Shown: positions 27,037 through 35,600 of the stretch, piece by piece
How the letters are laid out: every line of letters begins with the position of its first letter
Numbering within the stretch: the stretch's first letter is position 1
NCBI RefSeq assembly: GCF_000429365.1
Contig: NZ_AUBS01000013.1
Location: forward strand, 44,492 to 108,491
From: Pseudodonghicola xiamenensis DSM 18339
Lineage (GTDB): Bacteria > Pseudomonadota > Alphaproteobacteria > Rhodobacterales > Rhodobacteraceae
Direction of reading: 5' to 3'
Length of the DNA: 64,000 bases
Notes under the pieces: generated by a model
Seen by the model: only the letters and a program-made list of their open reading frames with translations
The model's database searches: none
What the model was told of the DNA's origin: nothing
Position numbers and translations under genes: made by a program

Positions 27037-27954
27037 TCAGGCGAAGAGCATGCGGCGCAGCGTCGGGGGCAGGAAGGGTGCGCTCAGTGCGGCGCCCAGG
27101 GTCAATGTCCCGCGCCGCAGATCGGAAAAGAATCCGGCGGGGCTGGCGCTCAGGCCGGTCAGGGCCAGCCGCAGCACATCGCGCACCGGAGCGCCCTGCC
27201 GCAGGGCCCGCTGCGCAAGATAGCGCAGGTGGATCGCTTCGGCGCGGGGGTCGATACGGTGGCCGAAACGCAGCGCGGTGGCCAGAACCGCCTCGCGGTT
27301 TGCGCGCAGGCTGTCCAGATCCTCGGAGAAGTCCCGGATGTCGAGCGGGTGGTGCACCAGCGCGTCTTTCATACCGACGACCCGGAACCCGCAGGCGCAC
27401 AGTCGGATCAGCCATTCCAGATCCTCGTCGCGTTGCAGTGCAGTGTCGAACCCGCCGGTGGCGGCGAAGACATCGCGGCGCACCACGAAGTTCGACAGCG
27501 TCACGACAGGATTATCGGCGACAAGCGCCTGAACGGTCAGGTCGTCCTCCAGCGTGGCCGAGATGCCGCGCGGAACGGCGCCGTCGAAAAGGGCCACCCG
27601 GGCGTAGGCAGCATCAATGCTGGGGTCGGCAAACAGGCGTTCCATCCGCGCCAGTTTCGAGGCTTCCCAGATGTCGCCGGGGTCGCAGAAGGCGATCAGG
27701 TTGCCCTGGGCCTGGGTCAGGGCGATGTTGCGCGCCGCGGACCGGCCGGAGCCGTCGGCCCGGATCAACCGGAACCGGCTGTCGTTCCCGGTATAGAGGG
27801 TGGCGATTTCGCGGCTCAGATCGTTGGAACCGTCGTCGATGATCAGGGCTTCCCAATCCGGGTGGGTCTGGAAGCGGATGCTTTTCAGCGTTTTTTCCAA
27901 GATGGCTTCGTCATTGAAACAGGGGATGACGATGGTGAAGGGCAGAGGCAGCAT
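27037..27954 (-). CDS. Family 2 glycosyltransferase
   Basis: This 305-residue GT-A-fold enzyme begins FTIVIPCFNDEAILEKTLKSI with the nucleotide-binding DDGSNDLS and a metal-binding DPGD (aligned to the usual DxD). The acceptor motif QRDEDLEWLIRL lies near residue 190. It transfers a sugar from a nucleotide donor to an unknown acceptor. No other polysaccharide genes are adjacent. Upstream on its strand lie a candidate structured RNA (28002-28116) and a TATCC-GGATA palindrome, so it may belong to the regulon of the neighbouring two-component system. A hairpin at 26999-27029 follows it. Confidence 0.85.
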   Translation of the reverse strand: MLPLPFTIVIPCFNDEAILEKTLKSIRFQTHPDWEALIIDDGSNDLSREIATLYTGNDSRFRLIRADGSGRSAARNIALTQAQGNLIAFCDPGDIWEASKLARMERLFADPSIDAAYARVALFDGAVPRGISATLEDDLTVQALVADNPVVTLSNFVVRRDVFAATGGFDTALQRDEDLEWLIRLCACGFRVVGMKDALVHHPLDIRDFSEDLDSLRANREAVLATALRFGHRIDPRAEAIHLRYLAQRALRQGAPVRDVLRLALTGLSASPAGFFSDLRRGTLTLGAALSAPFLPPTLRRMLFA

Positions 27955-28001
27955 CAGGGATCATCCTCAACAATTGGGGAAAACAAAAACAGGTCCGAGA
28001 G

Positions 28002-28116
28002 GCGACTGCCACGACGACCGGGCGCCCATCGTCCAGCCTGCCGGTGAGGGCAGGCCGGAGACCGCGTTGCGGCGGTTGTGGGGGCTGGGGCGGTTGAAGA
28101 TCGTCATGGCAGTCGC
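28002..28116 (-). ncRNA. Candidate three-way-junction structured RNA
   Basis: Arms 28101-28116 and 28002-28017 pair over all 16 positions when read as minus-strand RNA, because the single non-Watson-Crick pair is U-G; on the plus strand the same position would be an A-C mismatch. Inside are two further hairpins, 28036-28042/28049-28055 (seven pairs, loop GGTGAG on the plus strand) and 28062-28065/28069-28072. A U-rich tract follows 12 bases after the outer stem. It resembles no RNA family I know. It could be a cis-acting leader of the glycosyltransferase gene or an independent small RNA. Confidence 0.4.
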
Positions 28117-28223
28117 AGTCCTTGGGTGTATGCCGGTGTTTCGGCATGAACCGTTCTATCGCAGGACAGCACTGCTTTCTTCTGCGCGGGAGGAGAGGAC
28201 GAGGGCGCAAGTGGGCAAGGACC

Positions 28224-28237
28224 TATCCGAAAGGATA
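28224..28237. promoter_or_regulatory. TATCC-GAAA-GGATA palindrome, copy 1
   Basis: This perfect five-base inverted repeat with a four-base spacer lies downstream of the hybrid kinase gene and upstream of the candidate RNA and glycosyltransferase. Two related copies occur at 31507 and 32345. I did not notice the motif elsewhere in the window. Confidence 0.55.
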
Positions 28238-28310
28238 AGGGTGACATTGGCGCATGTTGGCGGGACGAGGGCGGGAGACCGGCCGGGTAAACCGGTGCGG
28301 GTCGTCCTGA

Positions 28311-30863
28311 TCAGGCAGCGTGGCGCCAGGCTTCCAGCGCCTGACGGCTACGCGCCCAGAGATCGGCCAGCGCGGCAAGATCGGCCGAGGGTACCGGCTG
28401 GCCGCGTTTGAGTGTCATTTCGATCCGGTTCAGCGCCCGACGCAGGGCCACCATTCCGAAGGTGCCGCAGGAGCCGGCGCATTTGTGCACGATGATCTCA
28501 AGTTCGGGTTGGTCGGGTGGGGCATCGGCCAGCGAGGCGACGATTTCGTCGGTCTCGGTCAGGAAGCTGTGGTAGAGATGCTGGCTAGCCTCGAGGCCGA
28601 GACCGGCCCAGAGGGTGGCGATCTGATCGGTGTCCAGCAAGGTAACCTGTCTGGGTTTGGCGGGCGAGGTGAAGGATGCCGGCGGCTCTTTCGTGGTGGC
28701 GCTGGCCAGAACCTCGCGCAGTTCCTCCCGATCCAGCGGTTTCGAGATGTAATGCGTCATCCCGGCGTCTTGAAAGCGGGCGATTTCCTCGGGCAGGGCA
28801 TGGGCCGTGACTGCGATGATGGGGGCCTGCGCCGACGGGCCGCTGCCGGCGCGGATGCGGCGCGTGGCGCGGGGACCGTCGAGAACCGGCATCGAGATAT
28901 CCATGAGAATCGCATCGAAGTGGTGTTTCTCCGCCCAGTCCACTCCGGCGCTGCCATCGCTTGCCTCGGTGACCCGGTGGCCGTCGGCCAGCAGCATTTC
29001 GCGGGCGACAAAACGGTTGATCTCGTTATCCTCGACCAGCAGCAGATCGAGAGGGGCGGGCAACGCCCGGGTTGCCTGTTGGCGCGGGAGTGACCGGGCA
29101 GGGGGCGCCGTCGGTTCCAGGGGCAGCCGCAGCCAGAACAGGCTGCCTTCCCCTGGTTCGCTTTCTGCGCCGATCTCTCCGCCCAGCATTTCGGCCAGTC
29201 GTCGGGCGATGCCAAGCCCCAGACCGGTGCCGCCGGCCTGGCGGGCGTAAGAGGAATCGAGAGTCTCGAAATCCTGAAAGATCCGTTCCAGATCCGCCTC
29301 GGCGATGCCGATTCCGTCGTCGATGACCCGAAACTCGACGGTGCGGCCGTCTTTCAGCCATTCCGTTTCGATCTCGATCTCGCCGTCGCGGGTGAATTTC
29401 ACCGCGTTGCCGACGAGGTTGAGCAGAACCTGCCGCAGCCGGCGCGCATCGCCGATCACGGTATCGCTCGGCGCGCCGATCCAGCGCCAGCCCAACCGGT
29501 TGCGGTTCTGCTCCGCCATGGGAGCGGCCGTCTCGATCACCCCGTCCAGCAGCCGGGGGAGGGAAAAGGGTTGGGTTTCGGGGCGCATCTTGCCGGCTTC
29601 GAACTTGGCAAGGTCAAGCACGTCGTTCACCAGACCCAGCAGCAGCCGGCCCGAAGATTGCATGCGGTCCAGCAGATCGCTTTGCGGTTCAGTCAGGTGG
29701 TGGTCGCGCAAAAGTTGCATCGACCCCAGCAGCCCGTTCAGAGGCGTGCGCATCTCGTGGCTCATCACGGCGAGGAATTCTGCCTTCGCGCGCTCTCCCG
29801 CCAGGGCCCGGTCGCGGGCAATGGTCAGCCCTTCCTCGGCGGCTTTCCGGCGTGAGATGTCGCGCAGATAGGCGACGAACAGCCGACCGCTGTCAGCCTC
29901 GGCCCGGTCAATGGAGAGCTCGGCCGGGAATTGCCTGCCGAGGCGGTCGACAGCGGTGATTTCCAGAAGTTTCTCATGCGCTTGCGGCGCTCGGGCACGG
30001 TCGAGGAACCGCAGTTGCCCGCCCCGTAGGCTTTCGGCCATGGTGGCCGGGAACAGCAGGTCGATGGCATTCTGGCCGCGAGCCTCTTCGCGAGAATAGC
30101 CGAAGATGCGCTGGGCGGCGGGGTTGAATTCCCGGATCGTCCCGTGGGCATCGGTGACGACGATGGCATCGAGCGAGGTTTCCACGATGGTACGCAGCCG
30201 TCCCGCGGTGCGTTGCAGATCGCGCGCGCGGGTCTGAGACAGCCGCGCCAGCCGGAAGAACGACACCGACAGCAATACCAGCCCGGCCATCAGCCCGGCC
30301 AGCACTGCGGCGATTATCAGCAGGGTGCGGATCAGGCCGGTGCGGCGGCTGTCCGAGATCTGGGCGAAGGCCGCCAGGCCTTCGAGAGAAAGGTTGCGCA
30401 CATCCTCGGAGATCCTCTCGGCGGTTTGTGCAAGTTGTGGCAGGGCGGCGGCCAGCCTGGCATCGGGGCTGTCGATCAGTGGCACCGCCTGATCGAGGAA
30501 TTCGCGGACATGGCTGCGGGGCAGGTCATAGGCGGGATCGGCACGCAGCGTGCGAAACACTTCGCCTTTTTCCAGCGTCGCCATGCGGCTGAAGAAGATG
30601 TCAAAGCGCCGCCGGACTTGATCCAGGCGTGAGGGATCGTGTCGCGCCTGCTCCAGCTCCAGACGGAAATGCAGGAACTCCACATCCGCCTGGGCCAGGC
30701 TCCATTGCAGGTTGTCGGAATTGGCCCGCGACAGCGCGTCCAGCTCGCGCAGCACGATCCAGGCCAATCCCCCGACCAGCGCGATGCACAGTACCAGGAC
30801 CAATACCACGGCACTGGTCCGGCCCCATGGCATCCTTGCCTCGGGTTCCGTGGTCGGGATCAT
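28311..30863 (-). CDS. Hybrid sensor histidine kinase with PAS, receiver and HPt domains (TorS-like)
   Basis: This 850-residue inner-membrane kinase has membrane segments at about 16-36 and 179-202 flanking a helical sensor region of about 140 residues. A PAS domain (220-340), HisKA with phospho-acceptor His369 (MSHEMRTPLNG), and HATPase with N, G1 and G2 boxes (NAVKF, DDGIGI, GTGLGLGIA) follow. The receiver has Asp655 and Lys708, and the HPt domain has His793 (VHKCAGSCGTFG). The layout is that of TorS/EvgS-type phosphorelay kinases. Its start lies 36 bases after the stop of the periplasmic protein gene, so they form one operon. The output is presumably the NarL-type regulator at 31704. Confidence 0.9.
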   Translation of the reverse strand: MIPTTEPEARMPWGRTSAVVLVLVLCIALVGGLAWIVLRELDALSRANSDNLQWSLAQADVEFLHFRLELEQARHDPSRLDQVRRRFDIFFSRMATLEKGEVFRTLRADPAYDLPRSHVREFLDQAVPLIDSPDARLAAALPQLAQTAERISEDVRNLSLEGLAAFAQISDSRRTGLIRTLLIIAAVLAGLMAGLVLLSVSFFRLARLSQTRARDLQRTAGRLRTIVETSLDAIVVTDAHGTIREFNPAAQRIFGYSREEARGQNAIDLLFPATMAESLRGGQLRFLDRARAPQAHEKLLEITAVDRLGRQFPAELSIDRAEADSGRLFVAYLRDISRRKAAEEGLTIARDRALAGERAKAEFLAVMSHEMRTPLNGLLGSMQLLRDHHLTEPQSDLLDRMQSSGRLLLGLVNDVLDLAKFEAGKMRPETQPFSLPRLLDGVIETAAPMAEQNRNRLGWRWIGAPSDTVIGDARRLRQVLLNLVGNAVKFTRDGEIEIETEWLKDGRTVEFRVIDDGIGIAEADLERIFQDFETLDSSYARQAGGTGLGLGIARRLAEMLGGEIGAESEPGEGSLFWLRLPLEPTAPPARSLPRQQATRALPAPLDLLLVEDNEINRFVAREMLLADGHRVTEASDGSAGVDWAEKHHFDAILMDISMPVLDGPRATRRIRAGSGPSAQAPIIAVTAHALPEEIARFQDAGMTHYISKPLDREELREVLASATTKEPPASFTSPAKPRQVTLLDTDQIATLWAGLGLEASQHLYHSFLTETDEIVASLADAPPDQPELEIIVHKCAGSCGTFGMVALRRALNRIEMTLKRGQPVPSADLAALADLWARSRQALEAWRHAA

Positions 30864-30899
30864 GCTGCGATCCTGTGGCAGTCGCTCCTCCTGTTCGAC

Positions 30900-31430
30900 C
30901 TATTCGACGATGATCCGATCTAGCTGCCAGATACTGCGGGCATAGATGACCTCTCCTTGATAGGCGGGATTGGTATCATAGGGGTAAACGATCCACAGTG
31001 GCCCCTTGTCACGAACGGACATCGGTGCGCCGTTGCGCAGATAGGCGACGATGGGTCCGTTTTCGACCCAGTCAGAACTGGGGATGTCGACGGCGTAGTC
31101 ATTGATTGCGGTGGCCTTGAGCCTGTGCCCCGAGGCGCCCACGGCCCGCATCAGCCGGATCAGCGGGATACCGGTGAACTGCTGAACCCCATCGGTCCAG
31201 ATGGTGGTGGTCGCGATGGTGACCGGTTGCATGCTTTCCAGTAGCCTGCGATCGAATTGCGCGGTTGCACCGACATTGGTCTGGGTGATCTCTCCCGAAA
31301 CGGTAAGAAGGACCTCGCCCTCCGGAGGGGCGAGGTCCTGCGCCATGGCGCGGAGGGGGAGAGAGAGCGCCATGACAAGGGTGAGCCGGACCAGCAAGGC
31401 AAGGGTCGGTTGCAACAGGCTTCGGGGCAT
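30900..31430 (-). CDS. Periplasmic sulfite-oxidase-fold protein without a molybdenum-ligating cysteine
   Basis: This 176-residue exported protein has a Sec signal ending LRAMAQ-DL and a segment resembling the oxidoreductase molybdopterin-binding fold (FTGIPLIRLMRAVGASG, KATAINDYAVDIPSSDW, GPLWIVYPYD). The mature protein contains no cysteine, so it cannot provide the thiolate ligand of a sulfite-oxidase molybdenum site. It is more likely a ligand-binding sensor component. The ATG at 31428-31430 has GGAG six bases upstream; an earlier in-frame ATG at 31460 spoils the signal peptide. It is the first gene of an operon with the hybrid kinase. Confidence 0.75.
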   Translation of the reverse strand: MPRSLLQPTLALLVRLTLVMALSLPLRAMAQDLAPPEGEVLLTVSGEITQTNVGATAQFDRRLLESMQPVTIATTTIWTDGVQQFTGIPLIRLMRAVGASGHRLKATAINDYAVDIPSSDWVENGPIVAYLRNGAPMSVRDKGPLWIVYPYDTNPAYQGEVIYARSIWQLDRIIVE

Positions 31431-31506
31431 ATGAATCTCCATCAGGTTGAAGCAGATCATAGCATGAAACGCACCATCCGGGGGGGGAGCATTGGCAGAG
31501 GTATCC

Positions 31507-31520
31507 TATCCCGAAGGATA
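31507..31520. promoter_or_regulatory. TATCC-CGAA-GGATA palindrome, copy 2
   Basis: It extends to an eight-base inverted repeat TCCTATCC-CGAA-GGATAGGA (31504-31523 with a four-base spacer). It lies between the divergent starts at 31430 and 31704, where a regulator could control both the kinase operon and its own gene. Confidence 0.6.
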
Positions 31521-31703
31521 GGAGCTGCGCCGAAAAGGCATGATTCGCCTCGGTTCTGCCGTTTTCTTGCGATTCATCCGGGGAACCGACACGGTCGCCC
31601 GGGGAACTTGTTTTGGTTGACCTCCACGCGTTGGGGTTGAATGATACATAATCAGGCCCGTCCGGCACCTGCCTTTGCGGGGATGCCGGCGTAAGGAGGG
31701 TGC

Positions 31704-32321
31704 ATGCGAATTCTGATCGCCGACGATCACATGCTGCTGCGCGATACGCTCGTTCTCTATTTCCAGAACGAGGAGGGGATCGAGACCGCCACCGCCGCGG
31801 ATTTCGACGAGGCAGAGCGGCTGCTGCGCGAGGGGGATGGTTTTGATCTGGTGCTGCTGGATTATGCCATGCCGGGGATGGAGGGGCTGTCCGGCCTGAC
31901 CCGGATGATGCAAATCCCGGGGCATCACCGGGTTGCGTTGATTTCGGGCACCGCCAGCCGCGAGGTGGCTGAACAGGCGCTCGAAGCTGGCGCCGCCGGG
32001 TTTCTGCCCAAGACGCTCTCGGCGCGCTCTCTGGTCAACGCGGTGCGTTTCATGGCGCTGGGCGAACAATACGCGCCGCTGGATTTCCTGCGCGCCGCCG
32101 AGGAGGAGCAGCAAAGCCATCCGCTGGCAGACAAGTTGTCTTCGCGCGAGTTGGAGGTCCTCGAGGGGCTGACCCAGGGCAAATCCAACAAGGAGATCGC
32201 CCGCGATCTCGATATCCGCGAACCGACAGTCAAGCTGCACGTCAAGACGCTTTATCGTAAGATCGGTGCGGCGAACCGGACGCAGGCGGCGATGATTGCC
32301 AAGGATCAGGGGCTGTTCTGA
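31704..32321 (+). CDS. NarL/LuxR-family response regulator
   Basis: This 205-residue regulator has a receiver domain with Asp53 (LLDYAMPG), acidic DD at 7-8 and Lys103 (FLPKTLS). A C-terminal LuxR helix-turn-helix follows (LSSRELEVLEGLTQGKSNKEIARDLDIREPTVKLHVKTLYRKIGA, about 144-188). It is divergent from the periplasmic protein/hybrid kinase operon and is its probable partner, receiving phosphate through the kinase HPt domain. AAGGAGG stands before the ATG. The TATCC-GGATA palindromes on both sides are candidate binding sites. Its signal and regulon are unknown. Confidence 0.88.
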   Translation: MRILIADDHMLLRDTLVLYFQNEEGIETATAADFDEAERLLREGDGFDLVLLDYAMPGMEGLSGLTRMMQIPGHHRVALISGTASREVAEQALEAGAAGFLPKTLSARSLVNAVRFMALGEQYAPLDFLRAAEEEQQSHPLADKLSSRELEVLEGLTQGKSNKEIARDLDIREPTVKLHVKTLYRKIGAANRTQAAMIAKDQGLF

Positions 32322-32344
32322 TCTTCCCCATTCGGGCACGACCC

Positions 32345-32358
32345 TCTCCGAAAGGATA
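32345..32358. promoter_or_regulatory. TCTCC-GAAA-GGATA, imperfect copy 3
   Basis: It has the same spacer as copy 1 and one mismatch in the left arm. It lies 24 bases after the response-regulator stop, where it could drive or repress a downstream RNA. Confidence 0.4.
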
Positions 32359-32559
32359 GGGGGGCTCTCCCTCCGGGATGAAAAGCTATCCCGGCGTGCC
32401 GTCGCCTGCGGGCCCTGTCACGGCTAATCTCAATACTCGAAAGGTCGGGGCTGATAGGGATCGCCCGACCGATCCGCCTGGAACGTCCGGTCCCCGCCGG
32501 AGGCCCTGGGTGAGTTTGAGGTCGGTCGCACCGGAGCATGATCCGGGACAGCCGGCATT

Positions 32560-32638
32560 GCCGTCCGGTTCGGGGCTGATGTCCCATGAACCCAACCCGC
32601 TCTTCAGCTTCGGATCGGACGGCTTTTTATCAGGATAT
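32560..32638 (+). terminator. Long-stem intrinsic terminator
   Basis: Arms 32560-32572 and 32621-32633 pair over 13 positions including two G-U pairs, enclosing about 48 bases, and are followed by TTTTTAT. The large enclosed region makes it more like the 3' end of a structured RNA than a plain terminator. Confidence 0.55.
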
Positions 32639-32648
32639 TGGTACCAAG

Positions 32649-32686
32649 CCGGCCCCGATGCGTTCAGGCATCGGGGCCGGTCTTTT
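32649..32686. terminator. Strong hairpin terminator between regulator and RND operon
   Basis: A perfect 13-base stem (32649-32661 with 32668-32680) and six-base loop is followed on the plus strand by TCTTTT. It sits directly after the stop of the RND pump gene, so it can also end that minus-strand operon. Confidence 0.8.
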
Positions 32687-32688
32687 GA

Positions 32689-35600
32689 TCAGTGCAGATC
32701 ATCCTGGCTGTGGCGTACCCGGAACACCGCGCAATACAGCGCCGGGGCGAACAGCAGGGTGATCAGCGTGCCGGCGATAATGCCGCCCATCATCGCAAAG
32801 GCCATCGGCCCCCAGAATACCTGCCGTGAGATCGGGATCAGCGCCAGCGAGGCCGCCGCCGCAGTCAGCAGGATCGGCCGCGCCCGGCTGTCCGAGGCCT
32901 CGAACACCGCGTCCCAGCGCGAGCGGCCCTTTTCGATCAGAACCTGGATTTCCTCCACCAGGATGATCGAGTTGCGGATCAGGATGCCAACCAGCGCCAG
33001 CACGCCGAGGATTGCCACGAAGCCCAGCGGCGCGCCCGAAGGCACCAGCGCGGCGACCACGCCGATCAGCCCCAGCGGCGCCACTGCCAGCACGATGAAC
33101 ATCAACCGGAAGCTTTGCATCTGGATCATCACCAGCGACAGCATGATCAGCACCATAAGCGGCACCACCGCGGCGATCGGTTGCTGGCTTTCCGCGCTCG
33201 ATTCGGCGACCCCGGCGGTGACGATCTTGTAGCCGGCGGGCAGAGCTTCGGCGAAGGCCTCGACCTGCGGGGCAAGGGCGGCCACCAGGGTCGGCGGCTG
33301 ATCGTCGGTCAGCACCGCCGCCTTGATGGTGATCGTCGGTAGCCGGTCGCGCTGGTGGATCACCGGTGGTTCGTGTTCCCATTCCAGCCGGGCGAAAGCG
33401 GTCAGCGGCACCGGCGTCCCGTCCGGACTGCTCAGTTGCAGCGATTCCAGGGCCGCGATCGAAGCGCGATCACTGCTGTTGCCGCGGGCGATCACGTCGA
33501 TCAGGGTCTGGCCGTCCCGCAGTTCGGTGATGCTGCCGCCGCTGTAGAGCATCGCCAGCGCCTGGGCCACGTCGGTCTGGGTGAGCCCCAGCTTGCGCAG
33601 GCGTTCCTGATCCAGAACCACCCGGGCAACCCGCACCGGTTCGCCTTCATCCAGGGTGATATTGCCCAGCCGTTGATCCTGCGAGATCAGTGCCGCCAGG
33701 GCGCGGGAATGGTCCAGAACGATCGAGCGGTCCGGGCCGGAAACCCGATATTGCACCGGTTTGCCGACTGGAGGCCCCAGTTCGATCAGCTTGGGATAGA
33801 TGTCCATTCCGGCCCGATCCGCGGCATAGTCGTTGATCGCGTCGCGCAGCGCGTTGCGCTCTGCGATCCCCTTGGTCATGATCACGATCTGTCCCATGTA
33901 GGGCGCCGGCGTCGGAGCATCCAACGAGAGCAGGAACCGCGGCGCCGACCGGCCGACATAGCTGGACCAGAAGTCCACTTCGGGCCGCTCGGATAGCCAA
34001 TGATCGAGATCGGATATCGCGGTATTGGTGGCCTCGATACTGCTGTTCTGGCGCAGGTTGATGTCGACCAGAAGCTCAGGCCGGTCCGAGGCCGGGAAGA
34101 ACTGTTGTTCGACGAAGCGCATGCTCCAGATCGACAGACCGAACAGCGCCACCGTGATTGCGATGGTCAGCCATTTGGCCCGCATCGCGGCGCGCAGCAC
34201 CACATGGAAACCGCGCCGCAGCCGGCCGGCCTTGACGTCGTGATGTTTCCATTTCGCCGGCAGGAAGGTCGCCCCCAGCAGGGGCGCGAACAACACCGCG
34301 ACGATCCAGGACAGGATCAGCGAAATGGCGATCACATAGAACAGAGAGATGGTGTATTCCCCCGCCTGGGAGGAGTTCAGCCCGATCGGGATGAAGCCTG
34401 CCACGGTCACCAGCGTGCCCGACAGCATCGGGAAGGCGATCGAGGTCCAGGCATAGGAAGCGGCCTTGGTCAGGCTTTCGCCCATCTCAAGCCGCGAGAT
34501 CATCGTTTCGATGGAAATCATCGCATCATCGACCAGCAGCCCCAGCGCGATGATCAGCGCGCCCAACGAAATACGCTGCAGCGTCACCCCCATGATTTCC
34601 AGGATCACGAAGGTCATCGCCAGGACCAGCGGGATCGCCATGCTGACCACCAGCCCGGCGCGAAGCCCCAACGACACGAAGCTGACGGCCAGAACGATCA
34701 CCACCGCCTCGACCAGGGCCCGCAGGAAGTGATCGACCGATTCCTCGACCACCTTGGGTTGATCGGCCACTTTGTGCAGCTCGATGCCCAGCGGCAGTTC
34801 CCCGGCGATCTTTTCCATCATCCCGTCCAGCTCCTCGCCGAATTGCAGGATGTTGGCGCCCTGGCGCATGCCCACGATCAGCGCCACCGCATCCTGTCCG
34901 TTATAACGGAACAGGGTACTGGGCGGATCGGCATAGCCGGCGGTGACAGTCGCCACGTCCGACAGGGTGAAGAAAGTGTCGCCGACCCTGAGCGGCGCAT
35001 TGGCCAGTTCCTCGGCCGAGGCGAAGCGACCGCTGACGCGCACGGCGATTTGCTCGTCCTTGGTCTGGATCACGCCCGAGGGCACGATGGCGTTCTGTGC
35101 CGCCAGCGTATCGAGCACCGAGGCGCGATCGAGCCCCAGCGCCGCCAGCTTGCGGGTCGAGAACTCCACATGAACCTCGGGCGCCTGGGTGCCGACCAGT
35201 TCAACCTTGCCGGCATCTTTCAGGGTCAGGACGGCAGAGCGGATGTCTTCGACGCGGTCCTTGACCTCCTGCGGAGAAAATCCGTCATAGGTAAAGGCAT
35301 AGATGCTGCCATAGACATCGCCAAACCCGTCGTTGAAGGCGAAGCCGGCGAATTCAGAGGGGAAGTCTCCGCGGATGTCGGCCATCATGTTGCGGATTTT
35401 CAGCCAGGTCTGGGTGACCGCTTGGCCCCTCACCTCGGGCTGCAGTTCGACATAGACCACGGCACTGCCCGGGAAGGTCTCGGACCGGGTGTATTTCAGG
35501 TTCGGTAGTTCCTGCAGCTTCTTCTCGATCCGGTCGGTGACCTGTTCGCGGGTCTCCTCGGCGGTGGCGCCGGGCAGGAAGGCGCTGACCACCATCACCT

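Larger units (their letters stand above)
27955..28310. other. 356-base leader region upstream of the glycosyltransferase
   Basis: The region holds a candidate structured RNA (28002-28116), a U-rich tract on the minus strand (27981-27990) and the palindrome at 28224-28237. A 46-codon minus-strand frame (27967-28107) starts inside the RNA stem with a weak AAGGA site. I cannot support it as a gene, although translation of it could compete with the RNA fold. Confidence 0.6.
32322..32688. other. 367-base structured gap with two terminators; possible small RNA
   Basis: After the regulator stop come a third, imperfect TATCC-GGATA copy, then hairpins at 32373-32394 and 32443-32470, and two terminators at 32560-32638 and 32649-32686. 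This density of plus-strand structure suggests a long structured 3' UTR or a separate small RNA of about 250 bases. No supported coding frame. Confidence 0.5.

Noticed and set aside
27911..28210. A 99-codon minus-strand frame with Pro-Pro-Gln repeats before the glycosyltransferase
   Set aside because: It overlaps the glycosyltransferase start and reads through the candidate RNA stems; the proline run comes from a CCCCAG-type repeat and no family pattern appears.
31431..31703. A sigma-70 promoter with a full consensus for the response regulator
   Set aside because: TTGACC near 31617 and ATAAT near 31645 do not sit at an acceptable spacing, so I list only the palindrome.
32378..33232. A 284-codon plus-strand frame after the response regulator
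   Set aside because: Most of it lies opposite the RND gene and its first part crosses hairpins and a terminator; no family pattern.
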